Numbered from the stretch's first letter, positions 24,420 through 34,098 are shown. The stretch: DNA of 64,000 nt from a bacterium (GCA_027064085.1 JAMOQH010000157.1:1-64000), one strand, 5' to 3'. Program-made: numbers and translations. Notes: generated by a model not told the origin, from the sequence alone.

Positions 24420-24863
24420 TTATAAACCTTGATTAATTTCAGATTCGGCAGTTAAAATATCAGATATTGAAAATCCTCTTCTTACACAATAAGCAATTAC
24501 TTTATTTCTATCATCTTGGCTTTTAGATTTCTTAATAATTAAAATTTTAATATTGTTATTAATTAGTTCTTGAGTATAAAACTCATCTAAAGATATTTCT
24601 ACATCACTACTGTTAGCACCAAGCATAAATAATTTATTTCTTATTCTGTTAGGACCATTTAACTTTCTTATTCCTGACTTTACGAAAGACTTTATAAAGG
24701 AATTATCATCAATATATCCCAACTCTTTTAATCTGCTAATACTCTCTGTTATAACAACTTGACTTGCACCTTTTTTAGATAATTTATCTATTAAGGTTTT
24801 TTCTAGATATTCTCTTTGAGAGATTAATCTATATAAATATTTGAGAGCGTTTTCTTTGTTCAC
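24420..24863 (-). CDS. recX: RecX-family regulatory protein
   Basis: 147-aa helical protein that caps RecA filaments and limits recombination. ALKYLYRLISQREYLEKTLIDKL (for AL..L..R..S..EL...L) and LKELGYIDDNSFIKSFV are the family signatures, with IRNKLFMLGANSSDVEISLDE in the second repeat. Length is normal for RecX. recA is not adjacent. The gene is separated from its neighbours by 168 and 88 bp and no clear promoter was found. Confidence 0.88.
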   Translation of the reverse strand: MNKENALKYLYRLISQREYLEKTLIDKLSKKGASQVVITESISRLKELGYIDDNSFIKSFVKSGIRKLNGPNRIRNKLFMLGANSSDVEISLDEFYTQELINNNIKILIIKKSKSQDDRNKVIAYCVRRGFSISDILTAESEINQGL

Positions 24864-24951
24864 TATCTTTCTACCTACTTAATTTACCTCTTGCGAAATG
24901 TAGAGGAATTCTTCACAAGCAACAGGTGGCTTGCTTTAAGTTTAAGCATTT

Positions 24952-27255
24952 CTATTTTTCTAGTTTTCTTGCTTTAATTTTAACTGCTCTGTTTGAATCA
25001 GTGAAAATCAAATAGGAGTTACCCTTTTTAATGATTTTCCATATATCTTTGTTTTTTAATTTTCTGTTTTTAAATACTTTTAAAGTATTAGCATTTTTAT
25101 CAAAAATAATTAATCCATCATTTTGAGTACCAAGAAATATTTTATTATTTGAATAATTTAATGCTGTTACAAAATTTCTTTTAATTTTAGAAACATAAAG
25201 AATATAGGATTTATTTGTATTTCTATCGTATGCCGTTACAATACCTTTATAATGAGCTCTATAAACAACATTATTGGCAGTAATTGTTGCAATTATAGGA
25301 TGAATACCTTTTGCAACAAATTTACTATCTTGGTCACCATTATACATTCTGAGTCTTAATTGTAATTCTCTGTTTTTATTTAAAAAACCATTATCTCTAA
25401 CCCATAATTGAACAGCATCCTTAGGATCATTCTGAGAAATTTCTCTTGGCTTTTTAACAAATCCAAATTTAAAAATCATTCTTTTAAACCATGGCTTTAA
25501 ATTGTTAGGTGTATTTTTTGTAAATTTAAATTCAACTTCAGGATCAAAATCACCAATTGCTTCACCCATTCTAGCATAAGCTGTATAAGTCTTTTTGTTC
25601 CCTACTGAATATAAATTTAAAAGATTATAAGCTTTTCTTTTATCAACAGTAGTATAATAAATATCCTTTAAATTATCTTTCTGAACATCTTCCATACCAT
25701 TAAAATTCATAGCCATTTTTACTCTTTTAAGCTTTATATTGCTCTTTAAATTAACTCTCCATGAATAATTTTGGTTTACTAAAATATATAATTTTCTTGT
25801 TGTAATTACAGCAATTTTTATTTGATTATTTTCTTTGTAAACAAAAACATTTACTATAGTTTCATTTCTTCTTAATCTTACATTATTATTAAAAATATTT
25901 CTAGCTTCCTGATTATTTGGCATTTTCACAATAATAGCTTTTTTATAAACTCTTACTTTTGTAACAGAGCTATCATATCTTTCATGTGCACCATTTACAG
26001 AAAAGTTTATATGTGTTGATTTATTGGTTTTTCTTACATCAGATAATCTTAAAGTTTTCATAGCACCTTTATAAGTTAATTTCCAAGTGCCATTTCTGTA
26101 TCTTTCATGAGCTGCAATATAATTTACAGGACCATATACTTGTTGAAATATAATTTCGTATCCCTTAAAGTCATTTATGGAAATACCACAGTAGTTTCCA
26201 CCAGTTCGGTATCCACCTTTTCCATTTGTAGTGATATCACACAAATAAATGTAGCTTCCACCAAGCATTGGCTTATCTTCTTTTGGTGCTTGAACAATGA
26301 CAGTATCATTAATTCCTAGTTTTTTTTTCATCCATTTATGAAATTTACCATTAATTTTTAAATTTCCTGATTTTGTTAAGCTACCATTAGTTTTTTTCAT
26401 TAATAAATAGAAACTATATTTTCCTTGCTTAGGTTTTGTATTTACAACAGATAAAACTTTATTGCCTGCATTATTTTTTACCATATAGTAAAAATCACCA
26501 AATCCATTTCCTTTAACATCATACATACCTACACTATTTAAAATAAGTTGATATCTATTTTTTAATTTTTTATTAAAAAACTTTTTGTATGAGTTACCAT
26601 TATTTAAAAATAAATATGCTTTTGAAGATGTTAATGCAAATAAGAATTTACTTCCATTTTGATTTGTATAAAAACCTGCTCTTAATACTTTTCCATCAAC
26701 TAATCCTTCAGCTATTTTAACTGCATTTGGTTTAACTAATTGTAAAGGAGGTCTTTTAGATGTTTTATTTACAACATTAACATTTTGATTTAAATGTTTA
26801 ACTTTATTTGTCATCCATTTATGAAATTTTCCATTGACTTGTAAGTTTCCAGATTTAACAACAGAGCCATTATTTCTTAAGGCCACTATATAAAAACTAT
26901 ATTTTCCTTTTTTGGGTCTTGTATTAACAACATATAGTGTTTTTTTATTATTAGATTTTGTTGCATACCATAAATCTAAAGAACCATTTTTATCTATATC
27001 GGTAAGGCCTGCAGATCTAAACAATGGTGTTTCAGTATTTTTAAAAGTTTTTGCAAAAAACTTATTAAAATTAGAACCGTGTTTAATGAATAAGTAGGCT
27101 CCACTAGAAGTAATTGCAAATAGCTTTTGACTTCCATCACTTGCATAAGAAGCAGCTAGAACTTTACCATTTGTTAAGTTTTTAGCTTGATTCATAGCAT
27201 TATTACCAAGAATTGTTAAGCTAAACATCAACATAAACAACAATAATTTACTCAT
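24952..27255 (-). CDS. Large secreted repeat protein, unknown
   Basis: 767 aa with a signal peptide (about 1-20). Two homologous units occupy 23-150 and 183-311. Each has a 'DGKVL..A...GS..LFA(I/L)TSS.AYLF' segment, a 'D..G.GD..Y' segment like FG-GAP/VCBS propeller blades, 'VVNT(R/K)PK.GKYSFY' and 'SGNL.(V/I)NGKFHKWM'. A diverged third unit covers about 445-600. Between them, 331-445 holds two Cys and twin AHERY motifs. The C-terminal 150 residues look like PQQ/propeller strands (YKGIVTAYDRNTNKSYI; NKIFLGTQNDGLIIFD). It is probably a periplasmic or surface beta-propeller-like binding protein. GGAGG precedes the ATG, which lies directly behind a terminator. I recognise no named family. Confidence 0.75.
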   Translation of the reverse strand: MSKLLLFMLMFSLTILGNNAMNQAKNLTNGKVLAASYASDGSQKLFAITSSGAYLFIKHGSNFNKFFAKTFKNTETPLFRSAGLTDIDKNGSLDLWYATKSNNKKTLYVVNTRPKKGKYSFYIVALRNNGSVVKSGNLQVNGKFHKWMTNKVKHLNQNVNVVNKTSKRPPLQLVKPNAVKIAEGLVDGKVLRAGFYTNQNGSKFLFALTSSKAYLFLNNGNSYKKFFNKKLKNRYQLILNSVGMYDVKGNGFGDFYYMVKNNAGNKVLSVVNTKPKQGKYSFYLLMKKTNGSLTKSGNLKINGKFHKWMKKKLGINDTVIVQAPKEDKPMLGGSYIYLCDITTNGKGGYRTGGNYCGISINDFKGYEIIFQQVYGPVNYIAAHERYRNGTWKLTYKGAMKTLRLSDVRKTNKSTHINFSVNGAHERYDSSVTKVRVYKKAIIVKMPNNQEARNIFNNNVRLRRNETIVNVFVYKENNQIKIAVITTRKLYILVNQNYSWRVNLKSNIKLKRVKMAMNFNGMEDVQKDNLKDIYYTTVDKRKAYNLLNLYSVGNKKTYTAYARMGEAIGDFDPEVEFKFTKNTPNNLKPWFKRMIFKFGFVKKPREISQNDPKDAVQLWVRDNGFLNKNRELQLRLRMYNGDQDSKFVAKGIHPIIATITANNVVYRAHYKGIVTAYDRNTNKSYILYVSKIKRNFVTALNYSNNKIFLGTQNDGLIIFDKNANTLKVFKNRKLKNKDIWKIIKKGNSYLIFTDSNRAVKIKARKLEK

Positions 27256-27264
27256 ATTTCCTCC

Positions 27265-27293
27265 AAAAAAAAAGTTGTCTTCGTATAGACTAC
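27265..27293 (-). terminator. Rho-independent terminator immediately before the 767-aa gene
   Basis: Read on the minus strand, GTAGTCT-ATACGA-AGACAAC (one mismatch) is followed by nine T. The T-run abuts the GGAGG of the next gene, leaving no room for a separate promoter between terminator and start codon. It would end the corC-gpsA-tlyA transcript or act as an attenuator. Confidence 0.7.
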
Positions 27294-27309
27294 TTTGGTT
27301 TATAAATAT

Positions 27310-28038
27310 TCATTCATTTTTTATAAAATAAATAATATACTCTTGATTTCCATGTGTCCCAGCTAAAACTGATGGAATAACATCTATTATTTTTATACTA
27401 TAATCATTTAGAAAACTTTTAATATCACTAATTACATCATTATGTATCAGCTTATCTTTAATTATTCCGTTGTATTTGTCTGCAATATCCTTGCTAACCT
27501 CAAATTGAGGCTTAATTAACATCAAGGCTTTACTTTTAGGTTTCATTGCAGGGATAAACTGTTTTAAAATTAGTTTTAGTGAAATAAAACTTAAATCTCC
27601 TGTATATAAATCAATATTTTCTAATTTCATAAAATCAAAATATCTTGCATTTGTTTTTTCAAGCGACTTTACTTTTTTGTTTGTTCTTAATTTATATGCT
27701 AATTGATTAGTTCCTACATCTATTGCATAAACAAAGCTAGCACCATTTTGCAATAATAAATCAGTAAATCCGCCAGTAGAAGAACCTATATCAACACAAT
27801 TATAATTAGTTACATCAAGTTTAAAATTATCTAATGCTGTTTTTAACTTATAAGCTGCTCTTGAAACATAAGGACTTTTACTTTTTACTCTTATTTTATC
27901 CGTTTCTTTAAATTTTACTGAAGAATTAGCAACTTTCTGCTCATTTACAAGTACATCACCTGCAATTACAAGAGCCTGAGCCATTTTTATAGAATCAGCA
28001 AATCCTAACTTTACAAGAAGCTTATCAATTCTTTCCAA
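27310..28038 (-). CDS. tlyA: TlyA-family rRNA 2'-O-methyltransferase
   Basis: 242 aa. An N-terminal S4 RNA-binding domain (ERIDKLLVKLGFADSIKMAQ) is followed by an FtsJ-like methyltransferase: YVSRAAYKL, the SAM-binding DIGSSTGGFTDLLLQNGA, DLSFISL and LIKPQFEV. The K-D-K-E-type residues are in place. TlyA enzymes methylate 16S/23S rRNA and were once called hemolysins. The start is a TTG at 28038 directly after the gpsA stop, with GGAG inside the end of gpsA; no better start would keep the S4 domain. It is the last gene of a corC-gpsA-tlyA operon. Confidence 0.9.
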   Translation of the reverse strand: MERIDKLLVKLGFADSIKMAQALVIAGDVLVNEQKVANSSVKFKETDKIRVKSKSPYVSRAAYKLKTALDNFKLDVTNYNCVDIGSSTGGFTDLLLQNGASFVYAIDVGTNQLAYKLRTNKKVKSLEKTNARYFDFMKLENIDLYTGDLSFISLKLILKQFIPAMKPKSKALMLIKPQFEVSKDIADKYNGIIKDKLIHNDVISDIKSFLNDYSIKIIDVIPSVLAGTHGNQEYIIYFIKNE

Positions 28039-29040
28039 TTATTTAATCTCCGCTTTTAAATCTCTAGTCATCAATTCTTTTCCAGCCTCTTTAATTGTTA
28101 ACCCCTTGTATAGAATTTTATAAATCGTATTAAATATTGGCATTTCAACATCTATTTTTTGAGCCGCAAAGTAAATTGACTCACTATTTTTTATACCTTC
28201 TGCAATCATATTCATACTATTTAGAATATCATCTATTTTTTCACCTTTGCCTAATCTATTTCCAACTGTCCAATTTCTAGATAACGAGCTCGTAGATGTT
28301 AGAACTAAATCACCTAAACCACTTAATCCACTTAATGTCAATGGATTTGCACCTCTTTTTATTGCAAATTGAGTCATATTAGCAAGCCCTCTTGTTATAA
28401 GGGCTGAAGTAGTATTACTTCCATATCCTAAACCAGAAACAATACCTGCACCAATGGCAATTACATTTTTTAATGCTCCTCCAATTTCAACACCAATAAC
28501 ATCGTTGGTTGTATAAGCTCTGAAAAATGAAGTTGAGAAGAATTCTTGTACTTTTTTAGCGAGTTTTTGATTTATAGATGCTACAGTAACCAAAGTAGGA
28601 TGTTCAGAAGCAACTTCTCTTGCAAATGAAGGGCCTGATAAGAAAGTTAAGTAGTAGTGATATCTTTCATGCAAAACATCTTCTAATATCTCTGATATCA
28701 AAAAGGAAGTATCTAACTCTATTCCCTTAGTTGCAGAAACAATAGGTATATATAAAGGAATGTCATCTTTTATTTCAGTAAAAATTTTTCTTACAAATTG
28801 AGAAGGAAGAACTGATAGCAACATATCTGCATCTCTTATTACTTCTTTTATATTATTATGAGCTACCAAATTATTAGATAAACTAAAATCTGGTAGAAAT
28901 GTAATATTTTCATGTTTATTATTTATCTCTTTTTTTACAGACTCTTCATAAACCCATATTTTAACATTATATCCTTTATCTGAAAGCAATTTAGCTAAAG
29001 CTGTTCCCCAGCTACCTCCGCCTAATACAGCTATATTCAT
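28039..29040 (-). CDS. gpsA: Glycerol-3-phosphate dehydrogenase [NAD(P)+]
   Basis: 333-aa cytoplasmic enzyme that reduces dihydroxyacetone phosphate to sn-glycerol-3-phosphate for phospholipid synthesis. GGGSWGTALAKLL is the nucleotide-binding motif, FLSGPSFAREV and EIGGALKNVIAIGAGI (catalytic Lys) are family signatures, and GLSGLGDLVLT matches the C-terminal domain. Length is standard. AAGGAGAAG precedes the ATG. It lies 17 bp after the CorC-like gene and abuts tlyA without a gap. Confidence 0.96.
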   Translation of the reverse strand: MNIAVLGGGSWGTALAKLLSDKGYNVKIWVYEESVKKEINNKHENITFLPDFSLSNNLVAHNNIKEVIRDADMLLSVLPSQFVRKIFTEIKDDIPLYIPIVSATKGIELDTSFLISEILEDVLHERYHYYLTFLSGPSFAREVASEHPTLVTVASINQKLAKKVQEFFSTSFFRAYTTNDVIGVEIGGALKNVIAIGAGIVSGLGYGSNTTSALITRGLANMTQFAIKRGANPLTLSGLSGLGDLVLTSTSSLSRNWTVGNRLGKGEKIDDILNSMNMIAEGIKNSESIYFAAQKIDVEMPIFNTIYKILYKGLTIKEAGKELMTRDLKAEIK

Positions 29041-29057
29041 ATAAACTTCTCCTTATT

Positions 29058-30329
29058 TTATTTTTTATTATCTAATTTTAAAACAGTAAGCTTGGTTAAA
29101 TTAACACCATCAACATCGTTTACTGTAATTTTAACACCATCTTTAATTAATTCATCACCTACTTTCGCAACTCTTCCTAGTTCATTAAAAACCAGTCCAC
29201 CAATAGTTTCAAAATCATCTTCAGGTAAATTTATTTCTAATAAATCATTAATTTCACCAATATCTGCCCTACCCTTAATTAATACTTTGCCTATTGCTTT
29301 ATCTAAATGAAGAACATCATCTTCTTCTTTATCGTATTCATCTCTAATTTCACCAACAATTTCTTCTAAAATATCTTCAATTGTTACAAGCCCTTCTGTT
29401 CCTCCATATTCATCAATAACAATAGCCATTTGTAAATGAGATTTTTTCATTTCCCATAATAATTCATTTATTTTTTTATCTTCGGGTATTCTGTATGGCT
29501 TTCTCATTATTTCTTTAACGGTAATTGTTTCAATATCATTATACTTTTCTAAATAAACTTTAAAAATATCTTTTATGTGTACAATTCCAATTATATTATC
29601 CACAGATTCTTCAATAATAGGAATTCTACTAAAACCAACACTTGTTGCATATTCCATTGCTTCTTTAATTGTAGTATTTTTATTTAATCTTTCAATATCT
29701 ACTCTTGGGGTTAATATTTCAGAAACGGTAATATCCTTAAATTCAACAGCATTAGTAATTATTTCAGAAGCATCTTGATCAAATACTCCATTTTGGCTAC
29801 TTTTTTCAAGTTGATATTTAAAATCATCTTCTGTCATATGTAGAATAATAGGAGATTTAAACTTTCTTAATATTGGATATGTAAATATATTTATTAAAAC
29901 AATAAATGGTTTCATTATAAATTCAAATAATTTAATCCACTTATAGTATTTTTTAGCAAGGGTTAAAGAATAATGTGTTGCTAATGATTTTGGAATAATT
30001 TCTCCAAAAATTAAAACAACAAAAGTAACACCAAAAGTTGATACTAAAACAGCATATTCTCTATTTTTAATTAACTCTATTGCTATATATGTTGAAATTG
30101 ACGCAGCTGCAATATTAACAATATTATTGCCGAGTAAAATAACTGTTAGAAATTGTTTAGGGTTATTTATTAAATTTAATATTTTTTGTGACCTTTTATC
30201 TCCATTTTTAGCATCACTTTCTAATCTTATTTTACTTAATGAAATATAAGCAGTCTCTGCCGATGAAAAGAAACTAGATAAAAGGAAAAGAATAAACAAG
30301 AGTATAAAACTCCCGACTAAATCGTCCAT
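29058..30329 (-). CDS. CNNM/CorC-type (HlyC) membrane transporter family protein
   Basis: 423 aa. The N-terminal CNNM (DUF21) domain has transmembrane segments at roughly 5-25, 58-80, 90-112 and 130-150, with SSFFSSAETAYISLSK and LTVILLGNNIVN. Paired CBS domains follow at about 195-325 (ILTPRVDIERL; LQMAIVIDEYGGTEGLVT). A CorC_HlyC domain (about 340-420) ends the protein. Members are linked to Mg2+/Co2+ efflux; older names include hemolysin. GGAGG precedes the ATG. First gene of the operon with gpsA and tlyA. Substrate not determinable from sequence. Confidence 0.9.
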   Translation of the reverse strand: MDDLVGSFILLFILFLLSSFFSSAETAYISLSKIRLESDAKNGDKRSQKILNLINNPKQFLTVILLGNNIVNIAAASISTYIAIELIKNREYAVLVSTFGVTFVVLIFGEIIPKSLATHYSLTLAKKYYKWIKLFEFIMKPFIVLINIFTYPILRKFKSPIILHMTEDDFKYQLEKSSQNGVFDQDASEIITNAVEFKDITVSEILTPRVDIERLNKNTTIKEAMEYATSVGFSRIPIIEESVDNIIGIVHIKDIFKVYLEKYNDIETITVKEIMRKPYRIPEDKKINELLWEMKKSHLQMAIVIDEYGGTEGLVTIEDILEEIVGEIRDEYDKEEDDVLHLDKAIGKVLIKGRADIGEINDLLEINLPEDDFETIGGLVFNELGRVAKVGDELIKDGVKITVNDVDGVNLTKLTVLKLDNKK

Positions 30330-30412
30330 TTAAATTTTACCTCCATAATCAATACACCTAAATTGGCATATTATAATTTGTTTAATAGCTTCTATCTTTG
30401 TTAATATCATAA

Positions 30413-31534
30413 TTAAAAATAAGGACTTGCCTGAACAGGCTCTAATTCTACATTTGTATTACTTGATGTATCTGTTTTTTTAAAAGAAATGTCCATAGGA
30501 TCACTCTTTTCTTCAATATAATCATTTTCAACAATTAATTCTTCCACTGTTGGAGTGATATTATTATTATCATCTCCGTATGTAATAATATCATTGTTAC
30601 AACTTTTCATTGCAATCTCTGCTTGCTTAACTTCATTAAATGAGGAATAAACCTTAGCTAGTAATTGTTTTGCTTTACTTAAATTAGATTTCGCAATCGC
30701 TTCATCTATTGCAACACCATTATCTTCAGCCCTTCTAACATACCCTTTTATTGTCATTACATTACCATTAATACAATCTAATTTAGGTATATTCTTTTCT
30801 TTTCTAGTTTTCTTTAATACTGTATAAGCATTAGATAAAATAGACCTCATCTTTCCAATATATTTATTCGCAGAACTTGTTACTTCTCCTTCATTAAAAG
30901 ACTTAAATTTATTTGTTTTGCTTGAATTTTTATTTTCTATAGTTTCAAATTTTGAATTAAAACTTTTTATTTGAGCCATATTTATATTTGTAACAATAGG
31001 TAAATTTTCTCCGCTTACTTCTAATACTTTATTAGAAGTAAGCTTTAGCTTATTAAATTTATCAAGAACTGATTTAACTGCAATAATTCCTTCTGTAAGA
31101 AATATTTTTACCTTTTGGGAGTGGTTAGTTAAAACAAAGGAAGTTCCTTTAATTTCTAGTGTAATATATCCACTAGTTATTTCAAAAAGGTTATTTCCAA
31201 ACTTTCTTTTAACATTAACTTTAATGTCTCCAGAAATTAATTTTAAAAGTGCAAACCTTTTACTTTTGCTAGCATCGACTACAAATTTTTTAATTGATAA
31301 TTTTGTTTTTTTAGCTAATGATATTTCTGTTTCATCATTAAATTTTATTTTTATTTTACCTTTTTTAGTGTCAATTAAATCACTACTATAAATAGAATCA
31401 CCTTTATTTAGTATTTCGTCTCTGCTTGTGGAGCGCACTCTATAAACTTTTCCTTCAACAGATCTGATAACTCCAACTTGCTGTTCAAGCCCTAAAAGAC
31501 TAAATGATAATAGAAAAAATATTATATATTTCAT
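30413..31534 (-). CDS. Secreted FecR-domain protein
   Basis: 373 aa. A signal peptide (1-17) precedes a FecR-type domain at about 20-175: GVIRSVEGKVYRVRS, then 'LNKGDSIYSSDLIDTKKGKIKIKF.D.TEISL', ISGDIKVNVK, FEITSGYITLEIKGTSF and VKIFLTEGIIAV. This is the periplasmic FecR fold found in many Myxococcota-like proteins without FecI/FecA partners, where the role is structural or ligand binding. The C-terminal half is a helical, Lys-rich segment (about 190-310) and an acidic Asn-rich tail. AGAGG precedes the ATG. It stands between corC and a small lipoprotein gene on the same strand, 83 and 70 bp away. Confidence 0.85.
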   Translation of the reverse strand: MKYIIFFLLSFSLLGLEQQVGVIRSVEGKVYRVRSTSRDEILNKGDSIYSSDLIDTKKGKIKIKFNDETEISLAKKTKLSIKKFVVDASKSKRFALLKLISGDIKVNVKRKFGNNLFEITSGYITLEIKGTSFVLTNHSQKVKIFLTEGIIAVKSVLDKFNKLKLTSNKVLEVSGENLPIVTNINMAQIKSFNSKFETIENKNSSKTNKFKSFNEGEVTSSANKYIGKMRSILSNAYTVLKKTRKEKNIPKLDCINGNVMTIKGYVRRAEDNGVAIDEAIAKSNLSKAKQLLAKVYSSFNEVKQAEIAMKSCNNDIITYGDDNNNITPTVEELIVENDYIEEKSDPMDISFKKTDTSSNTNVELEPVQASPYF

Positions 31535-31604
31535 ATTAAACCTCTAAATCTATCTTAGATTATACTTTATAATAACTAAAAAATCAATATTCACAAGTAA
31601 TTAT

Positions 31605-32372
31605 TTATATATTCTTAATTTTTTCTAAATCATCTTCTGTAAAATTTAAAAATAAGATAGATTTTTCTTTATTCCATAAAAATAATGAATTGTTATCTTC
31701 TATTGTAAATAAAATGTATTTATTTGTTTCTTCTGTAACTTTTTGTTTTTTAATAAAAACTTTTAATTTATTAATAGAGTCTTGATTTATTTTCAATGGC
31801 TCTATCGTTGATATAATAATTCCTTTATATTGTGCTTCCCTTTTAATATATTGCTTAAAAAAAGGAAAAGAATTATCATCATTTATAAAAAGTTTTTGAT
31901 AATTGGAAATAGAATCTATTTTATTTTTAGGAAGTTTTATTTTAGTATTTGCTACAATTTTTAATTTATTTAAATCACATAATGGCAAACTTACTATGTA
32001 AATATACTCATTAGACAAAATTACAACTTTACCTGCTACTTGATAAGCGAATTCAGATTTATCAAATTTGCCGTAACTGCTATCTCTTGCAATTGTAAAT
32101 TCAGAATAAGCATAAAGAGCTGTCTTATATTTATAGCGATAAATCTCTAGATTTTTATCATATTTTGCATTAATAAATTCTGTCATTGCATTATTTTCAT
32201 TATATTTTTGATATAAATTTAACTTTTTGGAGTTGTTTTCAATAATTTCTGATGTTTTATTATATTTATTAATTGTTTTAGGGAATACTCCTTGTATTTT
32301 TGCTTTTTTGTTATTATTACAAGAATATACAAGAACAATTAATAACCCAAATAAAAAAAATCTAAACTTCAT
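31605..32372 (-). CDS. Lipoprotein of unknown function, 255 aa
   Basis: Signal peptide with lipobox LVYSC (Cys18) followed by an Asn/Lys-rich linker. The rest is mixed alpha/beta: a tyrosine-rich stretch (YRYKYKTALYAYSEFTIARD), VAGKVVILSNEYIYIVSLPL, and a C-terminal LFTIEDNNSLFLWNKEKSILFLNFTEDDLEK. The AGKVVILSNEYIYIVS part resembles domains that bind anti-sigma or surface ligands, but I recognise no family. It lies 24 bp after the Cys-rich lipoprotein gene on the same strand, so the two are probably co-transcribed. Confidence 0.7.
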   Translation of the reverse strand: MKFRFFLFGLLIVLVYSCNNNKKAKIQGVFPKTINKYNKTSEIIENNSKKLNLYQKYNENNAMTEFINAKYDKNLEIYRYKYKTALYAYSEFTIARDSSYGKFDKSEFAYQVAGKVVILSNEYIYIVSLPLCDLNKLKIVANTKIKLPKNKIDSISNYQKLFINDDNSFPFFKQYIKREAQYKGIIISTIEPLKINQDSINKLKVFIKKQKVTEETNKYILFTIEDNNSLFLWNKEKSILFLNFTEDDLEKIKNI

Positions 32373-32396
32373 TTAATTCTCCATTTAATTAATATC

Positions 32397-34022
32397 TTAA
32401 GGGCGAGGTCTGCAATATTTACTAGGATATGGATAAGAAGTATTTTCATAACAATAAAAATTACTACTATAGCAATCACTATCCGTTTCGCAAGTATCCA
32501 TCCAATACATCATCCAAGAATCATTTACATTCATACCTACACACATAACTTCATTAGGATAAGTTGTATTATCAAGAGCTCCTTGCTGAGGACAATCACT
32601 TGCCACACATATATTGTAATGTTCAAAAGCCATACATGTTCCATTTTGATAATCACAATCAAAATCTGAATTACACTCTATACCAACTGGTTTCAATGAG
32701 CTATCATATTTACAGTAACCTAAATCATCCCAGTTATTAACAGAAATACACCTGTTGTATTCCTCACATTTAGAATTATTAATATTACCTTCACTTGGCT
32801 TGCAAGCAGGCTCACACCTTTTGGTCGTTTCTGAATTATTATCGTGATCAACACAAATACTACCTTGTAAACAAAGATTATTTTTATTACACAATCTTCC
32901 ATTTTCTAAAGTACCTGTTACAGCACAAGCATTATAACTAATTTCATCAAAAGGATAACATGATTTTCCCACTTCTGAACAAGAATTATCAGAGAACATA
33001 TCACAGTTTATGTCTTGAGTAACACATAAACCACTATTATTGTCACAAATTTGATAATCTTTACACTCACTATCACTTAAACATTTAGGCCTACATAATT
33101 TATCATTATTACAAGTAAAATCACTTCTGCAATCTAAAATATTATTACAAGCTTGTAAACAGTATTTACCACTTAAATAATCACCACATTTATAATCATT
33201 ACAAACACTATCATCTGTACATCTTTTAGTACAATAACCATTTTCTATACCGTTTAAAAGACAAATCATATCACTAGGACACTGACTTTGTGTATTACAC
33301 ATAGACCCCATAGTAGGAGGCGGTGTACATGCTCCATCTATACACAGATAACCATCTATATCACATATACCAGTAGGATGCTCTGCACTGCATTTGTCAA
33401 GTTCAACAATACATAATTCACCGGTTTCATCTTTTTTAAATCCTTGTTTACAATCCCATTCACATTTTGTTGTTTCTTCCCAGGCATCATTTACCCAGTT
33501 AATTTCAAACTGGGTAACAATGATTTCTCCATTTTCAGGAATAGTTATATGCCTATCACATTGAACAAGTTTTGTATTTTCCTTACAATTATCATTTTCA
33601 CAATGTTGTGTATCTGTGCATTCTATATTACCACATAACTCAAGGCCATCTTTAACACAATTTAAACCAACAGGATGATAGCCACTTGTACAAATACAAA
33701 TAGCTTTATCAAAATCATTTAAATCACATGTTCCATTACCACTACAATCAACAGAATTACATTTAGCTTCCTTTAGAGTTTTACAAACTCCATCATAGCA
33801 TTCCTTATCTTTTTCTCTGCAATAGCCAAATTTATTTGTTTCAGAACATTCCAAATCGACTTTTTCACATTTATTTTTAACACATTCATACCCTTCAAGA
33901 CACTTAACAGAGTCATCACAATAAGCCTTACTTGCTGTTGAAGCAGCACATGATGATAATAATAAAAAGATAAATATTATTATATAGTGGAAATTATTCC
34001 TGATTATATTACCTAAATTCAT
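32397..34022 (-). CDS. Cys-rich multi-EGF/dickkopf-like lipoprotein
   Basis: 541 aa from the ATG at 34022 (a TTG at 34034 would add four). The signal peptide ends in the lipobox LLSSC. The mature part has more than 60 cysteines in repeated modules of 30-45 residues of the type C.....C..G..C....C (for example CLEGYECVKNKC, CSGNGTCDLND..CICTSGYHPVG.NC, CPSDMICLLNGIENGYCTKRC, CRSDFTCNNDKLC). The first half resembles EGF-like modules, the second the Cys-rich modules of Myxococcota-like surface proteins. It is almost certainly a disulphide-rich, surface-exposed lipoprotein. An odd/even Cys count and adhesive role cannot be settled by eye. No catalytic domain is visible. Confidence 0.85.
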   Translation of the reverse strand: MNLGNIIRNNFHYIIIFIFLLLSSCAASTASKAYCDDSVKCLEGYECVKNKCEKVDLECSETNKFGYCREKDKECYDGVCKTLKEAKCNSVDCSGNGTCDLNDFDKAICICTSGYHPVGLNCVKDGLELCGNIECTDTQHCENDNCKENTKLVQCDRHITIPENGEIIVTQFEINWVNDAWEETTKCEWDCKQGFKKDETGELCIVELDKCSAEHPTGICDIDGYLCIDGACTPPPTMGSMCNTQSQCPSDMICLLNGIENGYCTKRCTDDSVCNDYKCGDYLSGKYCLQACNNILDCRSDFTCNNDKLCRPKCLSDSECKDYQICDNNSGLCVTQDINCDMFSDNSCSEVGKSCYPFDEISYNACAVTGTLENGRLCNKNNLCLQGSICVDHDNNSETTKRCEPACKPSEGNINNSKCEEYNRCISVNNWDDLGYCKYDSSLKPVGIECNSDFDCDYQNGTCMAFEHYNICVASDCPQQGALDNTTYPNEVMCVGMNVNDSWMMYWMDTCETDSDCYSSNFYCYENTSYPYPSKYCRPRP

Positions 34023-34098
34023 AAAAATACCCAAAAAACAATAAGTTATTATACTACGAATTATACTTTATTTCAAGATAGAGTTTTAAATTATTTAT

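Noticed and set aside
24900-24945. CAAGC...GCTTG hairpin downstream of the 767-aa gene
   Set aside because: Short stem and no T-run on either strand, so I could not support it as a terminator.
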